Shown: piece after piece, positions 35,751 through 44,781 of the stretch
Layout of the letters: every line of letters starts with the position of its first letter
Numbering within the stretch: position 1 is the stretch's first letter
Assembly (NCBI RefSeq): GCF_004337705.1
Contig: NZ_SKBU01000020.1
Coordinates: forward strand, 48,896 to 112,895
Direction: 5' to 3'
Length of the DNA stretch: 64,000 nt
Source: Rubrobacter taiwanensis
GTDB lineage: Bacteria > Actinomycetota > Rubrobacteria > Rubrobacterales > Rubrobacteraceae
The notes under the pieces: generated by a model
The model's input: only the letters and a program-made list of their open reading frames with translations
Databases searched by the model: none
What the model was told of the DNA's origin: nothing
Translations under genes and position numbers: made by a program

Positions 35751-37146
35751 AGACCGCGGCCGCGCCGGGCGGCGCGGATACAGGCTCCCGGAGTTCGACG
35801 TGGAGCGGGTAGGCCTGGAGGACGTGATCCCCGAGCGGCACCTGCGGCGGGAGAAGCCGGACCTGCCGGAGGTGGACGAGCCGGCCGTCATCCGCCACTA
35901 CACCAACCTCTCGCGCAAGAACTGGGGGATAGACACCAACTTCTATCCTCTGGGTTCCTGCACGATGAAGCACAACCCGCGCGCCAACGAAGAGGCGGCG
36001 AAGATCCCCGGCTTCGCCACCCTGCACCCGCTGCAGCCGGAGGAGCAGGTGCAGGGCGCGCTGGAGGTCATGCACGACCTGCAGGGCTACCTCTCCGAGA
36101 TCTCCGGGCTCCCGGCGGTCTCGCTGCAACCGGCGGCCGGGGCGCACGGTGAGCTCACGAGCATCCTGATGGTGGCCCGCTACTTCGAGGAGGTGGGGGA
36201 CGAGAGTCGCACGACCGTTCTCGTCCCGTCCACGGCTCACGGCACCAACCCGGCCACGGCCACGATGGCGGGGTTCAAGGCGAAGGAGATCGGGCTGGAC
36301 GAACGCGGCTGCGTGGAGGTCGAGGAGCTGCGCGCGGCCGTGGACGAGACCACCGCGGCGCTCATGATCACCAACCCCAACACGTTAGGCGTCTACGAGC
36401 AGAACATAGAGGAGATCTCAGAGATCCTGCACGACGCCGGGGCCTTCCTCTACATGGACGGGGCGAACGTGAACGCCATTATGGGCCGCATGCGGCCGGC
36501 GGAGGCCGGTGTGGACGTGATGCACTTCAACCTGCACAAGACCTTCTCCACCCCGCACGGCGGCGGCGGTCCGGGGTGCGGAGCCATCGCCTGCTCGGAG
36601 GCTCTGGCGCCCTTCCGGCCGGACCCGGTCGTGGAGAAGGCCGGGGATGCCTACCGCCTCGCGCGGCCGGAGAAGAGCATCGGGCGCATTATGGGCTTCC
36701 ACGGCAACTTCGGGGTCATGGTGCGGGCCTGGAACTACATCCGGATGCACGGCCCGGAGCTCAAAGACGTCACGGACATGGCCGTGCTGAACGCCAACTA
36801 CGTGCGGGCCAGGATCCGGGAGAAGTACCGCATCCCCTACGACACGCTCTGCAAGCACGAATTCACCGCCCAGCCCCCGAAGGGCAAACGGGCGCTGGAC
36901 ATCGCCAAGGGCCTCATAGACCGGGGCTTCCACCCGCCCACGATCTACTTCCCGCTGGTCGTCAAGGAGGCGATGCTGATCGAACCGACCGAGACGGAGC
37001 CCAAGGAGACCCTGGACGCGTTCGTAGACGCCCTGCTGGAACTGGCCGAGGCGGATCCCGGGGAGCTGGAGGAGGCTCCGGAGCGTGCCTTCACCCGCCG
37101 CCTGGACGAGACCCGGGCGGCCCGGCAGCTGGTTGCGAGGTGGTAG
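35740..37146 (+). CDS. gcvPB: Glycine dehydrogenase (decarboxylating) subunit 2
   Basis: Protein of 468 aa with the PLP Lys in HLNLHKTFSTPHGGGGPG and the start segment YTNLSRKNWGIDTNFYPLGSCTMKHNP. It overlaps gcvPA by 11 bp, so the two subunits are made in step. The C-terminal half is alpha/beta with VARW at its end. It completes the active P-protein. Confidence 0.96.
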   Translation: MLIKDRGRAGRRGYRLPEFDVERVGLEDVIPERHLRREKPDLPEVDEPAVIRHYTNLSRKNWGIDTNFYPLGSCTMKHNPRANEEAAKIPGFATLHPLQPEEQVQGALEVMHDLQGYLSEISGLPAVSLQPAAGAHGELTSILMVARYFEEVGDESRTTVLVPSTAHGTNPATATMAGFKAKEIGLDERGCVEVEELRAAVDETTAALMITNPNTLGVYEQNIEEISEILHDAGAFLYMDGANVNAIMGRMRPAEAGVDVMHFNLHKTFSTPHGGGGPGCGAIACSEALAPFRPDPVVEKAGDAYRLARPEKSIGRIMGFHGNFGVMVRAWNYIRMHGPELKDVTDMAVLNANYVRARIREKYRIPYDTLCKHEFTAQPPKGKRALDIAKGLIDRGFHPPTIYFPLVVKEAMLIEPTETEPKETLDAFVDALLELAEADPGELEEAPERAFTRRLDETRAARQLVARW

Positions 37147-37148
37147 GG

Positions 37149-38219
37149 ATGCTCCGGCGAACCCCGCTCTACGAGGAGCACAAGGCCCTCGGCGCCCGGC
37201 TGGTGGACTTCGCCGGCTACGAGATGCCCGTACAGTACACCGGAGTGAAGGCCGAGCATCAGGCGGTGAGGACCGCGGCCGGGATCTTCGACGTCTCGCA
37301 CATGGGCGAGGTCTTCTTCCGCGGTCCGGACGCCGAGGCCGCCGTGCAGCGGCTCGTGACGCGGGACGTCTCGCGGCTGGAAGCCGGGCAGGCCGGCTAC
37401 GCGGCCGTCTGCTATAAGAGCGGCGGAACGGTCGACGACGTGCTCGTCTACCGGCGGCCGGACGGCTACCTTGTGGTCGTCAACGCCGCCAACCGGGAGA
37501 AGGACGTAGAGCACTTCCGCGAACACACCACAGATCTTGACGTGGAGATCTCGGACGAGTCCGACGAGTGGGCACTAATAGCGCTGCAGGGGCCGAAGTC
37601 CGCGGAGATCCTGCAGCGGTTCACCTCCGCCGACCTCTCCGGCCTCCGGTACTACCGGTTCGTCGAGGGCGAGGTGGACGGTTTGTCCGCCACCATCTCC
37701 CGCACCGGCTACACGGGCGAGGACGGGTTCGAGATCTTCGCCCGGCCCGAAGACGCTCCCGTCCTCTGGCGGAGGCTGCTCGACGCCGGAGCCACGCCTG
37801 CCGGTCTTGGGGCCCGCGACACGCTCAGGCTGGAGGCCGGGATGTGCCTATATGGCAACGAGCTGGACGAGGACACCTCGCCGCTGGAGGCCGGTATCTC
37901 CTTCGCCGTGCACCTGAACAAGACGCCGGAGTTCGTCGGGCAGGCGGCGCTCAGGCGCCAGAAGGAAGAGGGCCTGAATAGGAAGCTCGCCGGGTTCGAG
38001 GTTGTGGGGCGTGGCATAGCCCGCCACGGCTACCCGGTCGTCGCGGGCGGCCGGGAGGCGGGGGTCGTCACCAGCGGCACCCAGTCTCCGACGCTGAACA
38101 AGGCGATAGGGCTTGCGCTCGTAAGCCCGGACGTGGAAGATACCTTCGAGGTGGTGATCCGGGGCCGGCCCGCGGAGGCCAGGGTCGTCCCGATCCCGTT
38201 CTACAAGCGCGAGCGTTAG
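37149..38219 (+). CDS. gcvT: Glycine cleavage system T protein (aminomethyltransferase)
   Basis: Protein of 356 aa. It transfers the aminomethyl carbon to tetrahydrofolate and releases ammonia. Signatures are LVDFAGYEMPVQYTGVKAEHQAVRTAAGIFDVSHMGE, TRDVS and GYTGEDGFEI, all in the expected positions. ATG is at 37149, 2 bp after gcvPB; the longer upstream frame is inside gcvPB. Confidence 0.96.
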   Translation: MLRRTPLYEEHKALGARLVDFAGYEMPVQYTGVKAEHQAVRTAAGIFDVSHMGEVFFRGPDAEAAVQRLVTRDVSRLEAGQAGYAAVCYKSGGTVDDVLVYRRPDGYLVVVNAANREKDVEHFREHTTDLDVEISDESDEWALIALQGPKSAEILQRFTSADLSGLRYYRFVEGEVDGLSATISRTGYTGEDGFEIFARPEDAPVLWRRLLDAGATPAGLGARDTLRLEAGMCLYGNELDEDTSPLEAGISFAVHLNKTPEFVGQAALRRQKEEGLNRKLAGFEVVGRGIARHGYPVVAGGREAGVVTSGTQSPTLNKAIGLALVSPDVEDTFEVVIRGRPAEARVVPIPFYKRER

Positions 38220-38237
38220 CGGCCGGAGGAGGAAGGG

Positions 38238-38621
38238 TTGAGCAACGTACCGGGAGAACTCAAGTACACCAGGAGCCACGAGTGGGTCCGGGAGGAAGGC
38301 GACACGGTAACGGTGGGGATCACCGACCACGCTCAGGAGGAGCTGGGGGACGTGGTCTTCGTGGAGCTGCCGCAGGTGGGCGACTCCTTCGGCGCGGGCG
38401 AGAGCTTCGGGGTCGTGGAGTCGGTCAAAGCGGTCTCCGACCTCTACGCGCCGGTCGGCGGCGAGGTGGTGGAGGTAAACGAGGCGTTGAACGAGAGGCC
38501 CGAGCTGGTCAACGAGGATCCCTACGGCGAGGGGTGGATGATCAAGCTCAAAGCCGAAGGCTCCGGCGACCTCCTCTCCGCCGCCGACTACGAGAAGCAC
38601 CTCGCAGAGGAAGCCGAGTAG
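38238..38621 (+). CDS. gcvH: Glycine cleavage system H protein
   Basis: Protein of 127 aa with the lipoyl Lys in the [17 protein letters not shown] motif. The N-terminal EWV and [21 protein letters not shown] strands complete the fold. It carries the methylamine group between P, T and L proteins. The order PA-PB-T-H is unusual, T-H-PA-PB being common; the L protein gene is not here. Confidence 0.96.
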   Translation: MSNVPGELKYTRSHEWVREEGDTVTVGITDHAQEELGDVVFVELPQVGDSFGAGESFGVVESVKAVSDLYAPVGGEVVEVNEALNERPELVNEDPYGEGWMIKLKAEGSGDLLSAADYEKHLAEEAE

Positions 38622-38638
38622 CTGAACCTCGCCGTGAG

Positions 38639-39517
38639 CTACCCCCCGTACTCGTGCGCCTTGCGGGTCATGAGGCGGGCCGTGAGGATCACGGCGAAAG
38701 CGAAGGCCAAAACCAGCACCGAGAGCGCCACCGCCGCGTCGAAGTCCCGCTCCAGCTCGCTGAAGATGGCCAGCGGTATGGTCTGGGTGACGCCCCGGAA
38801 GTTCCCGGCGAAGATGATCGTGGCCCCGAACTCCCCCAGAGCCCGGGCCCAGGCCGTTACCGCCCCGGCCAGAAGCGCCGGGAACGCCAGCGGCACGGTA
38901 ACCCGCAGGAAGACCGTGATCCGGCGCGCCCCGTCCACCAGCGCGGACTCCTCGACGGACCGGTCGACCTGCGCGAAGCCCACGCTCGCCTGCCGCACGT
39001 AGAAGTGGCTCGCCACAAATAGCTCGGACATCACGACCGCCGCGGTGGTGAAGCTGATGGTTATCCCGAGAGCGGTGAGATGCTCGCCGAGCAGCCCCGC
39101 CCGGCCGAAGGTCAGAAGCAGCGCTATGCCCGCCGCCGAAGGCGGCAGCACGGCGGGAATGTCCACCAGAGTATCCACCAGACGCTTGCCCGGAAACTCG
39201 TAGCGGGCCAGGATGTAAGCGGCCGGGGTGCCGACCAGGAGTATGATCACCATCGTTACGGCCGTGGTGAAGGCGCTGAGGCGCAGGGCGTCGAGCGCCA
39301 CGGGATGGGCCATCGCCTCCCAGGACTCCTCGCTCACGGTCCAGATCACGAGGCTCGCCAGCGGCAGCGCTATGAACCCGGCCAGAAGCGCCAGCGCGGT
39401 CACCCCGATCCCCGGGGGACCTCCCCGCCCGAACAGGCCCCCGCGTCCGGGAGAAGCGGACGCCCGATCCCCGGCGGGCCGCCCGGGCGTCCCCGCCGCC
39501 GGAGCCGGCTCCTGCAT
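38639..39517 (-). CDS. modB: Molybdate ABC transporter permease
   Basis: Protein of 292 aa with about six membrane segments and the permease EAA-type loop (ESALVDGARRITVFLRVTVPLAFPALLAGAVTAWARALGEFGATI), in which ALGEFGATI is the ModB signature. A 40-residue Pro/Gly/Ala-rich N-terminal extension is unusual. ATG at 39517 has GGGAGGAG 4 bases upstream. It lies 13 bp after modA. No modC-type ATPase is nearby. Confidence 0.93.
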   Translation of the reverse strand: MQEPAPAAGTPGRPAGDRASASPGRGGLFGRGGPPGIGVTALALLAGFIALPLASLVIWTVSEESWEAMAHPVALDALRLSAFTTAVTMVIILLVGTPAAYILARYEFPGKRLVDTLVDIPAVLPPSAAGIALLLTFGRAGLLGEHLTALGITISFTTAAVVMSELFVASHFYVRQASVGFAQVDRSVEESALVDGARRITVFLRVTVPLAFPALLAGAVTAWARALGEFGATIIFAGNFRGVTQTIPLAIFSELERDFDAAVALSVLVLAFAFAVILTARLMTRKAHEYGG

Positions 39518-39530
39518 CAGACTCCTCCCG

Positions 39531-40319
39531 CTAACCGGCCGGCGCAAAGCCCCGGCTCTCCAGTATGCGCCGGCCCTCTTCTGAGAGGACGAACTCCACC
39601 CACCGCCGCGCGAGCTCCTCGTTCTGAGCCGCAGTGGTCACGGCTATGGGGTAGGTGGCGACCACGTTCAGCTCCGGAGGGATCTCTATGACCTCCACCC
39701 GCCGCTCCAGGTCCGGGGTTATGTCGCTCTCGTAGACGAAGGTGGCGTCGGCCTCGTTCAGCGAGACCCGGTTGGCTGCCGCCTTCACGTCCACCTCTCT
39801 TGAGGAGATGTTATCGAGCACCCGCCCCGCGAAGCCCTCTCCGTACTCGGCCTCGGCGTTTTCCAGCACCTTCTCTGCGTACTCGGCTACCGGAACCCCC
39901 TCCTCAGCCAGAACCAGCGTCACGCCTTCGTCGGCGAGATCCCCGAGGTTCTCGATCCCGGCCGGGTTGCCCTCGGGTACGATCACGGCCAGCTCGCCCT
40001 TGGCGAAGGGCCGGGGATCTCTTACCAGCCCCTCCCGGAGCGCGAGCTTCATCTTCTCTTCGTCGGCCGGAGCAAAGACGTCGGCCGGAGCTCCCTGCCG
40101 GATCTGAGTCAGAAGCGTGGAGCTGCCGGCGAAGTTTATCCGCACCTCCACGCCCGCATTCTCCTCCTCGAAAACTTCCTGCATATCCTCGAAGGCCTCT
40201 ATCAGCGAGGCGGCGGCGAAGACGTTTATGCTCCCCCCGCTCCCACCCCCGCATCCCGCCACCATCGCCGGCACTAAGAACAGTGCGGAGAGCGCGAGAA
40301 CATACCCCGGGCCCCTCAT
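39531..40319 (-). CDS. modA: Molybdate-binding lipoprotein
   Basis: Protein of 262 aa. Residues 1-23 are a lipoprotein signal with C23 in AMVAGC; the mature part has the ModA start INVFAAASLIEAFEDM, the FAGSSTLLTQIRQGAPADVFAPAD oxyanion pocket and the YPIAVTTAAQNEE hinge. It captures molybdate or tungstate outside the cell. GGAAAGGAGG is 10 bp before the ATG. Its ATG overlaps the stop of a short upstream frame. Confidence 0.93.
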   Translation of the reverse strand: MRGPGYVLALSALFLVPAMVAGCGGGSGGSINVFAAASLIEAFEDMQEVFEEENAGVEVRINFAGSSTLLTQIRQGAPADVFAPADEEKMKLALREGLVRDPRPFAKGELAVIVPEGNPAGIENLGDLADEGVTLVLAEEGVPVAEYAEKVLENAEAEYGEGFAGRVLDNISSREVDVKAAANRVSLNEADATFVYESDITPDLERRVEVIEIPPELNVVATYPIAVTTAAQNEELARRWVEFVLSEEGRRILESRGFAPAG

Positions 40320-40566
40320 GCGCCCGCCGCCTCCTTTCCATACAGATCAGACCCCGAAACCCACTCCTGAGAGGGCTCCAGATCCCGATCGTAAAGGCAG
40401 CCCGCCCGGAAGTCTTCGTGCACCCTGCACGAATTTCCGGCGGGAACCCAACTCAGCACCCGGCCCGCGCGCCCGCCAGAATCTCGTCCGCATGCGCCTC
40501 CGGGCAGATCTTCGCAACCCTCCCCATCCAGAGCAGGAAGGTGACCCGGTCCGCCCGGCTACCCAA
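40316..40566 (-). other. Two coupled short reading frames upstream of modA
   Basis: A 37-codon frame (40566 to 40453, TTG start) ends in TGA inside the GTGCTGA start of a 47-codon frame (40459 to 40316). The second frame ends in TGA that overlaps the modA ATG (ATGA). This chain of overlaps is the pattern of translational coupling, and the second frame encodes a Cys/Trp-containing acidic peptide. It may be one small gene with a frameshift or true leader peptides for modAB. No family is recognised. The rest of the 322-bp gap holds the promoter of the plus-strand operon. Confidence 0.35.
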
Positions 40567-40570
40567 TATG

Positions 40571-40599
40571 TTGCAATCCTGTAATTACAGGACTATAGT
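40571..40599 (+). promoter_or_regulatory. Promoter with 16-bp palindromic operator in the spacer
   Basis: TTGCAA (40571-40576) and TATAGT (40594-40599) are 17 bp apart. The spacer is filled by the perfect 16-bp palindrome TCCTGTAATTACAGGA (40577-40592). A repressor bound there would block RNA polymerase. The core TGTAATTACA recurs at 44790-44799, in front of the ABC transporter operon. Confidence 0.75.
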
Positions 40600-40641
40600 A
40601 ATGTGAGAAGCACACGATGAGTTTGAGAAGGGAGGGAGGAG

Positions 40642-41259
40642 ATGAGTGGGGATTTGGTTAGGCCCTTCGCTGCGGGGATAGACGGGGCGAGTGGGGGTGT
40701 GGATCCTGCGGGCGTGGTGAGTGAGCGGAGGCTCTCGGATCTCAGGGGGCTCTTCCGGGATGCGGCGGCGCTGGAGCGCGCGGTGGGCGAGGGGGATGAG
40801 GTCGTCTACCGGGTGGTGGCTGCGCCGGTCCCGGAGGTGGAGGGGGAGGTACCGTTCTCTGTGACGACGATCGAGGCCGGGCGGGTGGGGGATGAGTTCT
40901 ACATGACGCGGGGGCATGCGCACCCCGAGCCGCAGGGGGAGGTATATTTCGGGCTCTCCGGGCGGGGTGTGTTGCTCATGTACGATGGGGAGGAGGTCCG
41001 GTGGGTCGAGATAAGGCCCGGGGTTGCGGGATATATACCGCCCGGCTGGGCGCACCGCACGGCCAACGTGGGCGGGGAGCCGTTCAGGTTTCTCGCCGTG
41101 TATCCCGGGTCCGCCGGCCACGACTACGCTATCGTTGCCGAGGGCGGCATGGGGGCTCGCGTCGTCCGTTCGGCGGCGGGGTACGAGGTGGTTGAGGAGC
41201 CGGGCGGTGCTGGCCCCGCCGTGCGGGAGTACTACCGGCGGCGGAAGAAGCGGGGGTGA
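40642..41259 (+). CDS. Cupin-type (metal-dependent) sugar-phosphate isomerase, PGI-like
   Basis: Protein of 205 aa of the cupin glucose-6-phosphate isomerase family. The metal site is H92, H94 and E100 in TRGHAHPEPQGEVYFGLSGRGV and H138 in IPPGWAHRTANVG. In archaeal cupin PGIs these residues hold Fe/Zn/Mn and the enzyme converts glucose-6-P to fructose-6-P. Here it heads an operon with an FGGY kinase, so the true substrate may be another sugar or sugar phosphate. ATG with GGGAGGAG upstream. Confidence 0.8.
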   Translation: MSGDLVRPFAAGIDGASGGVDPAGVVSERRLSDLRGLFRDAAALERAVGEGDEVVYRVVAAPVPEVEGEVPFSVTTIEAGRVGDEFYMTRGHAHPEPQGEVYFGLSGRGVLLMYDGEEVRWVEIRPGVAGYIPPGWAHRTANVGGEPFRFLAVYPGSAGHDYAIVAEGGMGARVVRSAAGYEVVEEPGGAGPAVREYYRRRKKRG

Positions 41260-41265
41260 TCTGGT

Positions 41266-42765
41266 GTGATCCTGGCCCATGATCTCGGAACCACCGGCGA
41301 CAAGGCTTCCCTGTATGCGGATTCCGGGGAGCTCATCGCCGCAACGACCGTGGAGTACGCCACGGACTATGGGCCGCGGGGTAAGGTAGAGCAGAGCCCC
41401 GAAGAATGGTGGTCCGCAGTTGCGGCGGCGACGAGGGGTCTGCTAGAGAAGGCGGGTGCTGCCTCCCCGGACGTCGAGTGCGTCAGTTTCTCCGGCCAGA
41501 TGATGGGTGCTGTGTTTCTGGACGGCGGGGGGACCCCTCTGCGGCCCGCGATCATCTGGGCCGACACTCGCGCTCAGAAAGAGTGCGACCTGCTCGTCGA
41601 GCGCGTGGGGATGGAGCGCTGCTACGAGATAACCGGGCACCGGCTCAACCCCACCTATACGCTCTCCAAGCTGATGTGGGTGCGCGGCAACGAGCCTGAG
41701 GTGTGGTCGAAGACCCGGAAGGTGCTCCTCGCCAAGGACTACATCGCCTACCGGCTCACGGGCCGCGCGGTGACCGACCCCTCCGACGCCTCCAGCACGA
41801 ACGCCTACGACCAGGGTGCCGGGGACTGGTCCGGCGAGCTGCTGGAGGCTGCGGGGGTGGAGCGCGGGATCATGCCGGAGATAGTGCCGTCCACGACCGT
41901 GCTCGGCGGCGTCACGAAGGAGGCCGCCCGGCAGACCGGCCTGCTCGAGGGGACGCCCGTGGTGCTCGGTGGCGGGGACGGGCCGTGTGCGGCGCTCGGT
42001 GCGGGGGTCACCGGGCCGGAGTCCGGCGCGTACGCCTATCTGGGCTCCTCGTCCTGGATCTCGCTCGCGGCGGACCGGCCGCTCCTGGACCCGCAGATGC
42101 GCACCATGACCTTCAACCACGTGATCCCGGAGCGTTTCGTCCCGACGGCGACCATGCAGGCCGGCGGGGCCTCCATGGAGTGGATAGCGGAGGTCCTGGA
42201 TCCCGGCCGGTCGCCGGACCGCTACCGGCGGCTGGCGGAGGCCGCAGCAGAGGTGGAGGCCGCCGGCGAGGGCCTAATCTTCCTCCCCTACCTGCTCGGC
42301 GAGCGTTCGCCGTACTGGAACCCGCGCGCCCGGGGGTGCTTCATCGGGCTCGCCCGGCACCACGGTCCCGCCCACCTCGTACGGGCCGTGATGGAGGGGG
42401 TGGCTATGAACCTCCGGGTCGGGCTGCTCGCCTTCGAGGAGCAGGGCGAAAAGATAGCGTCGGTGGACGCCATCGGCGGTGGGGCGCGCAGCGACCTGTG
42501 GCTCCAGATCTTCGCCGACGTCTGGGGCAGGCCGGTGAGCCGCCGCTCGCTGGTCGACGAGGCCAACGGGCTCGGAGCCGCGGTCGTGGGCGGCGTGGGC
42601 GTGGGCATCTTCGAGGACTTCGAGGTCGCAGCCCGGCTCTCCCGCGTGGAGAAGACGGTCGAGCCGGACCCCGGGCGCCACGCCCGGTACGGTGCCCGCT
42701 ACCGGCAGTTCCTCGGCGCCTACGAGCGGCTCGCGCCCCTCTTCGACGAGTTGCTGGGAGGCTGA
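41266..42765 (+). CDS. FGGY-family carbohydrate kinase (xylulokinase-like)
   Basis: Protein of 499 aa. It has the N-terminal actin-like phosphate loop LAHDLGTTGDKASLY, the W-A-D-x-R-A substrate motif (AIIWADTRAQKE), the second phosphate loop VLGGGDGPCAALGAG and the C-terminal GGGARSDLWLQIFADVWG motif. It phosphorylates a pentulose or related sugar with ATP; xylulose is only the closest named type. It begins 6 bp after the cupin isomerase gene. Confidence 0.88.
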   Translation: MILAHDLGTTGDKASLYADSGELIAATTVEYATDYGPRGKVEQSPEEWWSAVAAATRGLLEKAGAASPDVECVSFSGQMMGAVFLDGGGTPLRPAIIWADTRAQKECDLLVERVGMERCYEITGHRLNPTYTLSKLMWVRGNEPEVWSKTRKVLLAKDYIAYRLTGRAVTDPSDASSTNAYDQGAGDWSGELLEAAGVERGIMPEIVPSTTVLGGVTKEAARQTGLLEGTPVVLGGGDGPCAALGAGVTGPESGAYAYLGSSSWISLAADRPLLDPQMRTMTFNHVIPERFVPTATMQAGGASMEWIAEVLDPGRSPDRYRRLAEAAAEVEAAGEGLIFLPYLLGERSPYWNPRARGCFIGLARHHGPAHLVRAVMEGVAMNLRVGLLAFEEQGEKIASVDAIGGGARSDLWLQIFADVWGRPVSRRSLVDEANGLGAAVVGGVGVGIFEDFEVAARLSRVEKTVEPDPGRHARYGARYRQFLGAYERLAPLFDELLGG

Positions 42766-42768
42766 GTC

Positions 42769-43737
42769 TTGGGAGCGGTGGTCCTGGTAACCGCCCGCTC
42801 GTTCGGCTCCGGTACGGCCGATCCGGCCAAGCTGCTCAAGAGCGCCGGGCTCAGGGTCGTCCGGGCCGCCGCCGACCACGATCCCGACGCTCTCCGCGAG
42901 CCCCTGGCCGCCGCCGGGGCTTGGATCGCCGGCACCGCTCCCATACGGGAGCGGCACCTCTCGCTGGCCCCGAACCTGAAGGTCATCGCCCGCTACGGGA
43001 CCGGGGTGGACTCCGTGGACCTCGCGGCCGCCGGAAGGCGCGGCATCGCCGTCACCAACACGCCCGGGGCCAACACCGGAGCCGTCGCCGACCACGCGGT
43101 TGGGCTCATGATCGCCGCGCTCCGGCACTTTCTGGCAGGGGACAGGGCCGTCCGAAGCGGCGAGCGTCCCGCTCTGCGGGGCCGGGAGCTCGGAGCGTTG
43201 ACGGTCGGGTTGGTCGGTTTCGGGAACATAGGACGGGCCGTCGCCCGGCGGCTTGTCGGAGGGTTCGGCTCGCGGGTCGTGGCGTACGACCCCTACATCC
43301 CTCCGGAGGAGATGCGAAAAATGAAGGTCTGGCCGGCAGATCTTGACGAGCTCGCCGCCTCCTCGGACGTGCTCTCGCTTCATCTGCCGGGCGGGAGCGG
43401 ACCGCTCGTCGATGAGGCCTTCCTGAGGCGCATGAAACCCGGGGCGGTGCTGGTAAACACCGCGCGCGGCGACCTGCTAGACGAGCGGGCCGTGGCGCAG
43501 GCGCTCTCCGAAGGACGGCTCGCCGCCGCCGCGTGCGACGTCCGGACTTCGGAGCAGGGGGACGAGAGCCCGCTGCTGGCCGCTCCCAACACCCTTCTCA
43601 CGCCGCATATCGCGGCTCAGACGGTGGAAGCCATAGACCGGATGGGGATGATGGCGGCGGAGGAGGTGGTGCGCGTTCTGGCCGGCGAGTCGGCCCGCCA
43701 CCCCGTCGTCCCCGCAAAAGACAGGAGATTGCCGTGA
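42769..43737 (+). CDS. D-isomer-specific 2-hydroxyacid dehydrogenase
   Basis: Protein of 322 aa. Cofactor loop VGFGNIGRAVARRL, catalytic Arg in NTARGDLLDERAV and the catalytic His in LLTPHIAAQT are visible. It oxidises or reduces a 2-hydroxy/2-keto acid with NAD(P); it resembles SerA- and formate-dehydrogenase-type members but lacks the SerA regulatory domains. It starts TTG 3 bp after the kinase, so it belongs to the operon. The substrate is unknown. Confidence 0.88.
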   Translation: MGAVVLVTARSFGSGTADPAKLLKSAGLRVVRAAADHDPDALREPLAAAGAWIAGTAPIRERHLSLAPNLKVIARYGTGVDSVDLAAAGRRGIAVTNTPGANTGAVADHAVGLMIAALRHFLAGDRAVRSGERPALRGRELGALTVGLVGFGNIGRAVARRLVGGFGSRVVAYDPYIPPEEMRKMKVWPADLDELAASSDVLSLHLPGGSGPLVDEAFLRRMKPGAVLVNTARGDLLDERAVAQALSEGRLAAAACDVRTSEQGDESPLLAAPNTLLTPHIAAQTVEAIDRMGMMAAEEVVRVLAGESARHPVVPAKDRRLP

Positions 43738-43802
43738 ACGAACATGCTGCGCCGGAGAAGATCACGGGCCCCCGCCCCGCGGGTGAGGAGGCGCGACGTT
43801 GA
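43734..43802 (+). CDS. Tiny open frame, 22 aa, between two operon genes
   Basis: The frame starts with a GTG overlapping the dehydrogenase stop (GTGA), is preceded by AGGAG with 7 bp spacing, and ends in TGA overlapping the TTG start of the AroE-like gene. It encodes a short charged peptide rich in Glu, Pro and Arg. It could be a coupling peptide or a spacer; no family is recognised and reality is uncertain. Confidence 0.3.
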   Translation: MNEHAAPEKITGPRPAGEEARR

Positions 43803-44746
43803 GCGTCCCGGCCCGGAAGATGGAGTTCATCGGGGTGAGCACCGCCCGGTCGTCAATCATGGAGCTCTTCCCCCGCTGGGCGAAGGTGCTCGGGCTCAAG
43901 GACGCCCGGCTGGTCGGCCGGGACCTCCCGCTCGACGCGAAGCCCGAAGCCTACCGGCGGGCGGTGGAAGAGCTCCGGACCGACGAGCTCTCGCTCGGCG
44001 CTCTCATAACCACGCACAAGATCCGGCTCTTGGAGGCGGCTTACGACCTCTTCGACGAGCTCGACTACTACGCCCGGCTCTGCGGTGAGGTCTCCTGCAT
44101 CTCCAAGCGTGACGGCCGCCTCATAGGCCACGCCAAAGACCCGGTGACCGCAGGCCGGGCGCTGGAAGATCTGCTCGCTCCCGGACACTTCGGCAGGACC
44201 GGGGGAGAGGTGCTCTGCTTCGGTGCCGGAGGCGCGGGAACGGCCATCTCCGTCCACCTCATGACCCGCCCCGATCCCGCAGACCGGCCGGGCCGGATCG
44301 TGATGGTCGACAGAGACGCCGGGCGTCTCGAAGCGCTCAGGAGAGTGCACGCCGGACTGCATTCCGGCTCGCCCCGGGCAGAGTACGTGCGGAACTCCGG
44401 CCCGCACGAAAACGACCGGCTGCTCGCCGAACTGCCGCCCGGCTCCCTCATTATCAACGCCACCGGCATGGGAAAGGATACCCCCGGATCCCCCATCACC
44501 GGCGAAGCCCGCTTCCCGGAGAAGGGCGTGATCTGGGAACTCAACTACCGGGGAGAGCTGGACTTCCTGCGCCAGGCCCGCGCCCGACAGCGGGAGCTGA
44601 ACCTGACCGTCGAGGACGGCTGGAGATACTTCCTGCACGGCTGGAGCGAACACATAGCCGAAGTCTTCCACCTCCGGCTCTCACCGGAACTTCTCCAGCA
44701 GCTGAACGCCGAGGCCAGAGACGGCCGGATGAAGCCGAACCGTTGA
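43799..44746 (+). CDS. Shikimate dehydrogenase-like (AroE superfamily) protein
   Basis: Protein of 315 aa with AroE layout: an N-terminal substrate domain with ITTHK in place of the usual NVTxPHK, then a Rossmann domain starting VLCFGAGGAGTAISVHL and an INATGMG loop. The changed catalytic motif and the longer C-terminus argue against true AroE; the place in a sugar operon supports oxidation of a different polyol or keto acid. TTG start with GAGGAGG 6 bp upstream. Confidence 0.75.
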   Translation: MSVPARKMEFIGVSTARSSIMELFPRWAKVLGLKDARLVGRDLPLDAKPEAYRRAVEELRTDELSLGALITTHKIRLLEAAYDLFDELDYYARLCGEVSCISKRDGRLIGHAKDPVTAGRALEDLLAPGHFGRTGGEVLCFGAGGAGTAISVHLMTRPDPADRPGRIVMVDRDAGRLEALRRVHAGLHSGSPRAEYVRNSGPHENDRLLAELPPGSLIINATGMGKDTPGSPITGEARFPEKGVIWELNYRGELDFLRQARARQRELNLTVEDGWRYFLHGWSEHIAEVFHLRLSPELLQQLNAEARDGRMKPNR

Positions 44747-44781
44747 CTTCTGCCGGAGCATGATGTACCCTGTGCACATCC

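Noticed and set aside
41266..42765. Calling the FGGY kinase a true xylulokinase
   Set aside because: The family is certain but the sugar is not; the cupin and AroE-like neighbours do not fit a plain xylose operon.
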